From positions 1,240,001-1,304,000 of the forward strand of contig NZ_CP172558.1 in the NCBI RefSeq assembly GCF_046530675.1: a stretch of DNA of 64,000 bases, given 5' to 3'. Below the pieces are notes generated by a model that was given only the letters and a program-made list of their open reading frames with translations, was not told the DNA's origin and made no database searches. The DNA comes from Chitinibacter sp046530675 (GTDB lineage Bacteria > Pseudomonadota > Gammaproteobacteria > Burkholderiales > Chitinibacteraceae). Position numbers and translations under genes: made by a program. How positions within the stretch are numbered: the first letter of the stretch is position 1; each line of letters starts with the position of its first letter. Shown piece by piece: positions 51,568 through 62,962 of the stretch.

Positions 51568-52005
51568 ATGAGTGCAGTTTTGTCATCCGGTCTGGCCGAT
51601 CCCGCAGCGGCTGAGCAGTTTTTTTCCGAGCAACTCAAATACCGTACCGATCCAGCCGATCTGGCTGCCGATTTGCTGGCGGGTGAAGACCAGATCGTTG
51701 TGCTTGATGTGCGCTCGGCTAAGCATTATGCCGCGGCACATATTCCTGGCGCGATCTCGTTTCCGCACCGCGAAATGAACGAAGCGACGACGCGCGAGCT
51801 GGATCGCAGCAAAGTATATATATGCTATTGCGACGGCATCGGCTGCAATGGCTCGACTTGGGGCGCATACAAAATGGCCAAGCTGGGCTTTCAGGTCAAA
51901 GAGTTGATTGGCGGCATTCACTGGTGGCAGCAAGACGGCTTGGCAATTGCAGTCGGTGATGAGTCCGGGGTATTGCTCGAAACGCCAATTACGTGCTCGT
52001 GCTGA
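51568..52005 (+). CDS. Rhodanese-like domain protein
   Basis: 145 residues from the ATG at 51568, with GAGGAG seven bases upstream. One rhodanese domain: VLDVRSAKHYAAAHIPGAISF, YICYCDGIGCNGSTWGAYKMAKLGF with the active-loop Cys in the CNGSTWG loop, and LIGGIHWWQQDG. It may transfer sulfur, though the substrate is unknown. It ends in CSC. It is the first gene of a three-gene set controlled probably by the divergent MocR protein. A 49-bp element covers its end and the next start. Confidence 0.88.
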   Translation: MSAVLSSGLADPAAAEQFFSEQLKYRTDPADLAADLLAGEDQIVVLDVRSAKHYAAAHIPGAISFPHREMNEATTRELDRSKVYICYCDGIGCNGSTWGAYKMAKLGFQVKELIGGIHWWQQDGLAIAVGDESGVLLETPITCSC

Positions 52006-52016
52006 TATGTATACCC
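51968..52016. repeat. 49-bp GGGTAT-N37-ATACCC element, perfect copy spanning two genes
   Basis: GGGTAT at 51968-51973 encodes residues of the rhodanese C-terminus. ATACCC at 52011-52016 encodes Thr-Pro at positions 3-4 of the PaiB-like protein. Confidence 0.83.
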
Positions 52017-52585
52017 CTAAACATTTTCAGGCAGAAAATCGGGCCGCCGAGCTGCAACTGATTGCGAACTATCCATTGGCGACAGTGGTGAATAATGCAT
52101 CCGATGGTTTGGATGCCAATTTGCTGCCTTTGTACTGGTTTGACGATGATAGTGCTTGTGGTGTGTTGCGCGGCCATGTCGCGCGCGCCAACCTGTTGTG
52201 GCAAGCGCAAGGCGAGAACGTGGTCGTCATATTTCAGTCGGAAAATCACTATATCTCGCCGAGTTTTTATCCGGGCAAGGCCAGTGACCCGCGCGTCGTA
52301 CCAACTTGGAATTATTCGGCGGTGCAAGTAAATGGCGTTTTGACGGTGCTCGCCGCCAGCGAATTATTGAGTTTGCTTGGCACCATGACTGCGCGGCACG
52401 AAGCTGGTCGCGATCCGGCGTGGCAAATCAGCGACGCGCCAGCGCAATACATCGAGCGCCTGATGGCGGCCATTGTCGGAATTGAAATTAAAATTGACCG
52501 CATCGCGGGGAAGTTTAAACAAAGCCAGAATCAAAGCGCAGAAAACCAGGCCGGCATTCGCGCAGCCTTGGTTGCTCGGCTTTGA
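52007..52585 (+). CDS. PaiB-like FMN-binding protein
   Basis: 192 residues. PaiB/split-barrel FMN-binding family: MYTPKHF start, YPLATVVNNASDGLDANLLPL, LRGHVARANLLW, VVVIFQSENHYISPSFYPGK and VPTWNYSAVQVNG. The family is annotated as negative transcriptional regulators in Bacillus, but many members may be FMN enzymes. It begins one base after the rhodanese stop without its own Shine-Dalgarno, so it depends on translational coupling. Confidence 0.88.
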   Translation: MYTPKHFQAENRAAELQLIANYPLATVVNNASDGLDANLLPLYWFDDDSACGVLRGHVARANLLWQAQGENVVVIFQSENHYISPSFYPGKASDPRVVPTWNYSAVQVNGVLTVLAASELLSLLGTMTARHEAGRDPAWQISDAPAQYIERLMAAIVGIEIKIDRIAGKFKQSQNQSAENQAGIRAALVARL

Positions 52586-52606
52586 TTTTGTGGATGGAGT
52601 GTAATT

Positions 52607-53314
52607 GTGTATCTCAATGAGTTTGGTCAGCCCCTTGGGGATATTGTAGAAAACTGGCAGGGTGCCATCTTTCCGCAGCGGCAGGTTCTGCAAGGCTGGG
52701 ATTGTCGCGTCGAGCCGCTGGATGTTGCCCGACACGGAGACGCTTTGTGGCAGGCGTTCGGTGCTGACTCGGGGGCAATGTGGACTTACTTGGTTAGCGG
52801 CCCGTTTGCCGATCAGGCCGGATTTGAAGTCTGGTTGGGCAGTGTGGCGCAACAGTCCGACCCGCAATTTTATGCGATTGTTGACGCCAACTCGGGTCTG
52901 GCTTTGGGCTTGGCGGCCTATTTGCGGATTGACCCCGTGGCCGGGAGTATCGAAATTGGCTGGTTGCATTTTTCCCCTGCGCTGCAAAAAACCAGACTCG
53001 CCACTGCGGCGATGGTTTTGATGATGTCTTACGCATTTTCGCTGGGCTATCGCCGCTATGAATGGAAATGCAATGCATTGAATGCGCCGTCCAGAAATGC
53101 AGCGCAGCGCTTGGGTTTTCAGTATGAAGGCACATTCCGCCAGGCCACCGTAAACAAGAGGCGCAATCGTGATACCGCGTGGTATTCGATCATTGATCAG
53201 GAATGGCCACGGTTGCAGACGGCTTATGAGCAATGGCTGGCCCAAGATAATTTTGACAGTGCAGATCGGCAAAAACGGCGCTTGGCAGAGTTTATGCCGC
53301 AACAGGCTAAATAA
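52607..53314 (+). CDS. GNAT-family N-acetyltransferase (RimJ/RimL-like)
   Basis: 235 residues starting at GTG (52607), with GGAG eight bases upstream. RimJ/L-type GNAT features: IDPVAGSIEIGWLHFSPALQKTRLATAAMV at about residues 104-133 and YEWKCNALNAPSRNAAQRLGFQYEG. It begins 21 bases after the PaiB-like gene and is the last gene before the rRNA operon. Its acceptor substrate is unknown. Confidence 0.87.
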   Translation: MYLNEFGQPLGDIVENWQGAIFPQRQVLQGWDCRVEPLDVARHGDALWQAFGADSGAMWTYLVSGPFADQAGFEVWLGSVAQQSDPQFYAIVDANSGLALGLAAYLRIDPVAGSIEIGWLHFSPALQKTRLATAAMVLMMSYAFSLGYRRYEWKCNALNAPSRNAAQRLGFQYEGTFRQATVNKRRNRDTAWYSIIDQEWPRLQTAYEQWLAQDNFDSADRQKRRLAEFMPQQAK

Positions 53315-53393
53315 GTTCTGCTATGTTCAGCGAAGCACCCTGTTATAAATCAACCATTTATCCGCTTTTGGGTATTTTGTTCGGGTTTTGGTG

Positions 53394-53422
53394 TTGACGA
53401 GTCTAGGTGGTGGCGGTATAGT
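53394..53422 (+). promoter_or_regulatory. rRNA operon promoter
   Basis: TTGACG (53394-53399), a 17-bp spacer and TATAGT (53417-53422), followed by a GC-rich TCGGCCTCT discriminator suited to stringent control. Confidence 0.82.
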
Positions 53423-53479
53423 TCGGCCTCTCTGCTGATGACGCAACGAAACGAAGTGTGTTTCTTGGTTGTTCAGCCC

Positions 53480-53493
53480 GATCTTTAACAATC
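53480..53493 (+). promoter_or_regulatory. boxA antitermination site of the rRNA leader
   Basis: GATCTTTAACAATC matches the conserved boxA core (CTTTAACA) that binds NusB/S10 in rRNA leaders. A second such core lies before 23S (55625-55637). Confidence 0.7.
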
Positions 53494-53494
53494 T

Positions 53495-55225
<1,731 letters not shown>

Positions 55226-55286
55226 AAATTTGAAGATACAGAGACGACTTCATTCATAAATGAAAGAAGTTGTTGAGTTGGAAGCT

Positions 55287-55363
55287 GGGTCAGTAGCTCA
55301 GTCGGTTAGAGCACCGTGTTGATAACGCGGGGGTCATAGGTTCGATTCCTATCTGACCCACCA
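55287..55363 (+). tRNA. tRNA-Ile (GAT)
   Basis: 77 nt. Acceptor GGGTCAG pairs with CTGACCC, anticodon loop has GAT, and CCA is encoded. It is in the usual place in the 16S-23S spacer. Confidence 0.97.
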
Positions 55364-55401
55364 TTGACGAGTCAATGGAAACAGCTTAGTCATGCCAGAT
55401 T

Positions 55402-55477
55402 GGGGGATTAGCTCAGTTGGGAGAGCACCTGCTTTGCAAGCAGGGGGTCGTCGGTTCGATCCCGTCATCCTCCACCA
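55402..55477 (+). tRNA. tRNA-Ala (TGC)
   Basis: 76 nt. Acceptor GGGGGAT pairs with ATCCTCC (one G-U), anticodon loop TTTGCAA gives TGC, and CCA is encoded. It follows tRNA-Ile by 38 bases. Confidence 0.97.
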
Positions 55478-55636
55478 CGCCTTGCGGCGAGCACTGTGCA
55501 AGCGGTGGCGCAGCAAACAAGAGTTCAGAATTCAGTCAGTAGACGAATCAGAAATAATGATTCGGTCTGGTGATTTTGTTCTGGTTTCTTAAATCAGACC
55601 CACACAGGAATGTGTGACTGTATCGTTCTTTAACAA

Positions 55637-58827
<3,191 letters not shown>

Positions 58828-58880
58828 GATTTCGAGTGGTTGCAAAGGTAAAAGCCTAAGCAGTCAACTCACCCAGTTTT

Positions 58881-58995
58881 GTCTGGTGACCATAGCGAGG
58901 TGGTCCCACTCCTTCCCATCCCGAACAGGACAGTGAAACGCCTCAGCGCCGATGATAGTGCGGATTGCCCGTGTGAAAGTAGGACATTGCCAGAC
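58881..58995 (+). rRNA. rrf: 5S ribosomal RNA, copy 1
   Basis: 115 nt. Terminal helix GTCTGG/CCAGAC, loop C sequence CCATCCCGAACAGGA, and CGCCGATGATAGT are present. It is about 160 bases after 23S. Confidence 0.95.
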
Positions 58996-59006
58996 TACCC
59001 TATTCA

Positions 59007-59038
59007 AATACCCAGCTCGGTGAGCTGGGTATTTGTTT
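59007..59038 (+). terminator. Terminator between the two 5S genes
   Basis: Twelve-bp stem AATACCCAGCTC/GAGCTGGGTATT with a short loop, followed by a poor T-run (TGTTTATTT), so read-through to the second 5S is likely. Confidence 0.75.
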
Positions 59039-59106
59039 ATTTATGTACTACCCAGAATTTAGTGTTTTGTGAGCCAAAAAACCGGACACAAAAACAGCTC
59101 AGTTTT

Positions 59107-59221
59107 GTTTGGTGACCATAGCGAGGTGGTCCCACTCCTTCCCATCCCGAACAGGACAGTGAAACGCCTCAGCGCCGATGATAGTGCGGATTGCCCGTGT
59201 GAAAGTAGGTCATTGCCAAAC
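59107..59221 (+). rRNA. rrf: 5S ribosomal RNA, copy 2
   Basis: 115 nt, differing from copy 1 at three positions. Two of them change the terminal helix from GTCTGG/CCAGAC to GTTTGG/CCAAAC, a compensating pair. Everything needed for a functional 5S is present. Confidence 0.92.
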
Positions 59222-59231
59222 CCTCTAAAAG

Positions 59232-59268
59232 AAAGCCCAGCTCACACGAGCTGGGCTTTTTGTTTTTC
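59232..59268 (+). terminator. Terminator of the rRNA operon
   Basis: Twelve-bp stem AAAGCCCAGCTC/GAGCTGGGCTTT with loop ACAC and a TTTTTGTTTTT tail. It shares the CCCAGCTC stem with the first terminator, in line with the duplication of the 5S unit. Confidence 0.9.
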
Positions 59269-59280
59269 TGGCGTTTGTAA

Positions 59281-59712
59281 TTAGAAACCAAATCGCAGGC
59301 GGATCGGTTGCGGGATTTTCTCGAATAGCGGAGAAAAATCAGTCGCATCCATCAGGTTTTTCAGTTGCAGTCCCAATTCGGTATCGCCTGCAATGGTCAG
59401 ACGACGCTGGAAAAACAGCGTGTCCGGATCTTCCTGTCGTCTTGCAATAATCCAGTAATCGGCCAGGCTGGCGCCGAAGGTGACATCGGCTGGCTGCTTG
59501 CTGATTACAAATCGGCCATCGCTAAAGCTGTACGAGATACCGCAGCCAATGTCGCTGGCTGACAGACGCACTGTGCGGCCTAGCAGCCAGGCAAAATCTT
59601 CTTCCGGCCACAATTGCTTGCGCACCAGATTAAGCGCCGTCACGATGACCAGCGCGGGTGGCGCTTCGGGAAGGATTTGCAGTATCCGGATGAATGGAGA
59701 GGGGACTTTCAT
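59281..59712 (-). CDS. ubiT: UbiT, anaerobic ubiquinone biosynthesis accessory factor (SCP2 domain)
   Basis: 143 residues from the ATG at 59712 (AAGGAG upstream), overlapping the ubiV stop by 4 bases. SCP2 lipid-binding fold: FAWLLGRTVRLSASDIGCG, FVISKQPADVTFGASLADYWIIARRQEDPDTLFFQRRL (partly quoted) and the GDTELGL-x-LKN motif. UbiT works with UbiU and UbiV in the oxygen-independent pathway and presumably carries ubiquinone precursors. Confidence 0.92.
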   Translation of the reverse strand: MKVPSPFIRILQILPEAPPALVIVTALNLVRKQLWPEEDFAWLLGRTVRLSASDIGCGISYSFSDGRFVISKQPADVTFGASLADYWIIARRQEDPDTLFFQRRLTIAGDTELGLQLKNLMDATDFSPLFEKIPQPIRLRFGF

Positions 59713-60596
59713 GCGAGCTCCTTTTCCGCTGTGACCGGAACAATCCCAGCTTGGCCATGCCAATAGCCATTAACCAGACCTTCCGGGTTGATCGTTGTCC
59801 AATCGGCATTGTTTTTGAGGGTATTGATCTGTGTTCTATATGCAGCAATGATTTCAGCCGTATACATCGCTTGCGGGCTGATGCGCAGGTAATCGATATT
59901 CTGTATTTTTGACAGATCGTTGATCAGCGCATGGCATGCTGCTGATTGGGTCTGGATACCATTAATCCGCAAAAAATCCTGCCCTTCGCGCGTTTTCAGC
60001 AGCATGCCGTCAGCGTGGGCTATGCACTTGAATTCACAAGCGTCCTTGTTCAGATCGAAATGCCGTGCGGTAAAACAGCGCGCAGAAAAAGCCAGCGGCA
60101 AACGGCCGTGGGCAAAGACTTCGGTGTCGATGGCTAATGTTTTCTCGGCGATAATCGCTGCTACGGTGTCTTTGCTGGCTTCCAGTGGCGGAACCCAGCG
60201 CACAGCACCCGCCTTGACGTGCCAGTCGAGTGCTGCGCCATTGTAGATGTTCAGGTGCGGCCCTGCGACATACGAAATGCCCGCATCGCGTGCTACGCGG
60301 ATTGCGCCCAGATCATTGGCTTCGATCGCGCCGCCCTCTTTGGCGAGTTTACGCAGGCTCGATAAATCCGACCCTGATTCGAGTACGGCCTGTGAGCTGT
60401 AAATAATCTGTTTGCCGCTTTGAGCCAGCTCGACGCCGAGCGCGAGCCAGTCCGCAGTGCGCAGTTCATGCCGCCGCGCGCAAACGACTTCACCCAGATA
60501 AATGGTTTCCACCGGCCAATCGGCCGCCTGGGCATAAAAATCGAGTACCTGCTGTTTTGGCCAGTAATACAGCAGTGGGCCAAGTGTGAGTTGCAT
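59709..60596 (-). CDS. ubiV: UbiV, U32-family protein of O2-independent ubiquinone synthesis
   Basis: 295 residues from the ATG at 60596, set by GGAG six bases upstream; an ATG at 60608 overlaps ubiU and has no such site. U32 barrel with GPLLYYWPKQQVLDFY, YLGEVVCARRHEL, YNGAALDWH and the cysteine set FSARCFTARHFDLNKDACEFKC (partly quoted) for a [4Fe-4S] cluster. It forms a heterodimer with UbiU for hydroxylation without oxygen. Two bases separate it from ubiU. Confidence 0.94.
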   Translation of the reverse strand: MQLTLGPLLYYWPKQQVLDFYAQAADWPVETIYLGEVVCARRHELRTADWLALGVELAQSGKQIIYSSQAVLESGSDLSSLRKLAKEGGAIEANDLGAIRVARDAGISYVAGPHLNIYNGAALDWHVKAGAVRWVPPLEASKDTVAAIIAEKTLAIDTEVFAHGRLPLAFSARCFTARHFDLNKDACEFKCIAHADGMLLKTREGQDFLRINGIQTQSAACHALINDLSKIQNIDYLRISPQAMYTAEIIAAYRTQINTLKNNADWTTINPEGLVNGYWHGQAGIVPVTAEKELA

Positions 60597-60598
60597 GT

Positions 60599-61606
60599 TT
60601 ATCTCCATGGTCGGCTATATGCGCCCAATGTTTGCTGATGACCTTCGGATACTTTGGTGAGCGACTGTTGCCACGCCGGTTTGACCGAGTAACGCGCATC
60701 ACCGGCGGCATCAAGCGCTGCGCGCAGTGTTTTGGTGACTTCAGCGGTGTACGCCGGGCTGCGCTGACGGCCTTCGACCTTGATTGCCTTGACGCCAATC
60801 CGGATCAGCTCGGGCAAAACCGATAGCGCATTCAGGCTGGTCGGTTCTTCGAGTGCGTAATACGTCGCGTCGTTGACTTCAAACCGGCCTTTGCACAGCG
60901 TCGGATAGCCGGCTGGTTCACCGGCTTCGAAATGATCGATCAGAATGCCATTGAGTCGGGTATCCATGGTATCGCCCTGTGGGAGCCATTGAACATGGCT
61001 TGCGGGCGAACACACCCCATGGGTATTGGGAGATTCACCGGTGGCGTAGCTCGATAAAATGCAGCGGCCTTCAGCCATCACGCACAGGCTGCCAAAGCCG
61101 AAGACTTCGATTTCGACCGAAGTATTTTTGATGACATATTCGACCTGCGGCAGCGTCAGTACACGTGGTAAAACAGCGCGGCGAATGCCGAAATAATCGT
61201 GTGCGAGATTAACTGCCTCGAAATTGGTCGCCGAGCCTTGTACCGACAGGTGTCGATTGAGCTGCGGATGAACTCGCGTCGCGTAGTCGAGCAAACCCAA
61301 ATCAGCCAGAATCACCGCGTTCGCGCCCGCATCAGCGGCAGCATCAATCGCGGCATGCCACTCTTTGATTCGTCCGGCTTGGGCATAGGTATTGATCGCA
61401 ACGAGAACTTCTTTGCCGCGTTGCTGGGCATACTGGATACCGGTATTGATCTGGGCATCGGTGAAATTGAGCCCGGCAAAGTTGCGGGCATTGGTGGCAT
61501 TTTTGAAACCCAGATAAACCGCATCTGCGCCGTGATCGACCGCGGCTTTGAGCGCGGGCAGGCTACCGGCAGGGCAGATCAGTTCGGGCAGCTTGGCTGC
61601 GCTCAT
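60599..61606 (-). CDS. ubiU: UbiU, U32-family protein of O2-independent ubiquinone synthesis
   Basis: 335 residues. MSAAKLPELICPAGSLPALKAAVDHGADAVYLG is the U32 start (quoted in part as ICPAGSLPALKAAVDHGADA). Cluster cysteines are in FGSLCVMAEGRCILSSY, GVCSPA and LCKGRFEVND. It is the first gene of ubiUVT. The upstream gap has an FNR-type box, which fits anaerobic induction known for these genes in E. coli. Confidence 0.95.
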   Translation of the reverse strand: MSAAKLPELICPAGSLPALKAAVDHGADAVYLGFKNATNARNFAGLNFTDAQINTGIQYAQQRGKEVLVAINTYAQAGRIKEWHAAIDAAADAGANAVILADLGLLDYATRVHPQLNRHLSVQGSATNFEAVNLAHDYFGIRRAVLPRVLTLPQVEYVIKNTSVEIEVFGFGSLCVMAEGRCILSSYATGESPNTHGVCSPASHVQWLPQGDTMDTRLNGILIDHFEAGEPAGYPTLCKGRFEVNDATYYALEEPTSLNALSVLPELIRIGVKAIKVEGRQRSPAYTAEVTKTLRAALDAAGDARYSVKPAWQQSLTKVSEGHQQTLGAYSRPWR

Positions 61607-61910
61607 GCTGACATCCTTAAAGCTTGGAGATGTTGCAGCTTAGGGGGCTGGCTTGGCACGTGTTTTAATGCAAATCAAATTTTGGCTGACTGGTGATCGG
61701 GATTAAGGAGATAAGCCCAAAGAGGCAGCCCGACTAACACGAATCAGCAGCTAAAAACCTGCTTAAATCCCTGATAGGTAAAATAATTACGGAATTCGTG
61801 CAAAACTGACTTGGCGTATACGTAGTCTTGCTACAAAATACGGGGCACGCACTTTAGCCACGCTTGCATTGAGCGCAGCCGTGGCCGGACTCCTAAGAAG
61901 GAAACACATA
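61607..61910. other. Divergent intergenic region between ubiU and gnd
   Basis: 304 bases. It contains the FNR-type box (61666-61679) on the ubiU side. On the gnd side I see only an AT-rich stretch (61760-61800) and no convincing -35/-10 pair. There is no open frame of note. Confidence 0.6.
61666..61679 (-). promoter_or_regulatory. FNR/ANR-type box upstream of ubiUVT
   Basis: TTAAT-GCAA-ATCAA matches TTGAT-N4-ATCAA at 9 of 10 fixed positions. Its centre is about 66 bases before the ubiU ATG, suitable for an activator site. No strong -10 was recognised downstream. Confidence 0.65.
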
Positions 61911-62822
61911 ATGAATATCGCAATGATCGGTTTGGGCAAAATGGGCGCAAATATGGCGCGCCGTCTCGCACGCGGCGGAGCCAATGTATTTGGTTTTGAC
62001 GTGAGCGCAGAAGTGCGGGAAGGTTTGGCCAAAGAAGAAGCCAACTTTCGTGCCTTTGCCTCGGTGCCCGAGCTGATTGCTGCGCAGCCGACCCCGCGCG
62101 TTGTCTGGCTGATGCTGCCGTCCGGCAAAATCTCCGAAGACGCGTTCACTGAAATGAAAACGTTGCTCGCACCCGGTGATTTGATCATCGATGGCGCCAA
62201 TGCAATGTACAAAGACAGCCAGCGCCACGGCGCTGAACTGGCGGCCTTGAATATCAAGTTTGTCGACGCCGGTGTTTCGGGTGGCGTCTGGGGCTTGCAG
62301 AACGGCTACTGCCTGATGTTTGGCGGCGAAAAAGATGCTGCGGCGATGGCCGAGCCGTTTATCAAAATCCTGGCGCCAGGTCCGACTCGCGGCTGGACGC
62401 ACACGGGTCCGGCGGGCTCAGGCCACTACACCAAGATGCTGCATAACGGCATCGAGTACGGCATGATGCAGGCGTTCGCCGAAGGCTTTGCGATGCTCAA
62501 AGCCAAAGAAGAATTCAACCTCGACGTTGCTGCGATTTCCGAAACCTGGTGTCACAGCTCGGTGGTGCGTTCTTGGCTGCTTGATCTGGTCGCCGATACG
62601 CTGGAGCAAGACGTTGAACTGGCTGACCTGAATGCATTCGTTCCGGATTCTGGCGAAGGTCGCTGGTCGGTACTGGAATCGGTCGAGCTGGGCGTACCTG
62701 CGCCGGTGATGGCTTCTGCCTTGTACGCGCGTTTTGCCAGCCGTGGCAACGCCGATTACTCGCTGAAATTGCTGTCGATGATGCGCAATGCCTTTGGTGG
62801 TCACGCTGTATCGAAAAAGTAA
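61911..62822 (+). CDS. gnd: 6-phosphogluconate dehydrogenase, decarboxylating, short type
   Basis: 303 residues from the ATG at 61911 (AAGAAGGAAA upstream). Rossmann motif MIGLGKMGANMARRLARGG, then DAGVSGGVWGLQNGYCLMFGG with the substrate-binding GG, and the catalytic Lys in GHYTKMLHNGIEYGMMQAF. The roughly 300-residue form is often NAD-dependent, unlike the 470-residue NADP form. It oxidises 6-phosphogluconate to ribulose 5-phosphate and CO2. It stands alone with its own terminator. Confidence 0.92.
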   Translation: MNIAMIGLGKMGANMARRLARGGANVFGFDVSAEVREGLAKEEANFRAFASVPELIAAQPTPRVVWLMLPSGKISEDAFTEMKTLLAPGDLIIDGANAMYKDSQRHGAELAALNIKFVDAGVSGGVWGLQNGYCLMFGGEKDAAAMAEPFIKILAPGPTRGWTHTGPAGSGHYTKMLHNGIEYGMMQAFAEGFAMLKAKEEFNLDVAAISETWCHSSVVRSWLLDLVADTLEQDVELADLNAFVPDSGEGRWSVLESVELGVPAPVMASALYARFASRGNADYSLKLLSMMRNAFGGHAVSKK

Positions 62823-62847
62823 ACCGCGAGTAGCAGCTCAAAATCTA

Positions 62848-62886
62848 AAAGCACCGCTTCCGCAGGGAGGCGGTGCTTTTTTGTAT
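62848..62886 (+). terminator. Terminator of gnd
   Basis: Stem AAAGCACCGC/GCGGTGCTTT extended by TTCC/GGAG, followed by TTTTT. Confidence 0.9.
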
Positions 62887-62912
62887 GCTCGGTTGCATAA
62901 ATAAGCAATGTT

Positions 62913-62943
62913 GAAATAAAAATGGCTCTCAGTGAGAGCCATT
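62913..62943 (-). terminator. Terminator of the minus-strand gene at 62963-64000
   Basis: Stem AATGGCTCTC/GAGAGCCATT with a three-base loop, followed on the minus strand by TTTTTATTT. Confidence 0.85.
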
Positions 62944-62962
62944 AATGCAGTACGATAGTGAA

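Noticed and set aside
61021..61069. GGGTAT at 61021 as another 49-bp element
   Set aside because: No ATACCC-like partner at the fixed distance. The same holds for GGGTAT at 9501, 9648 and 23656.
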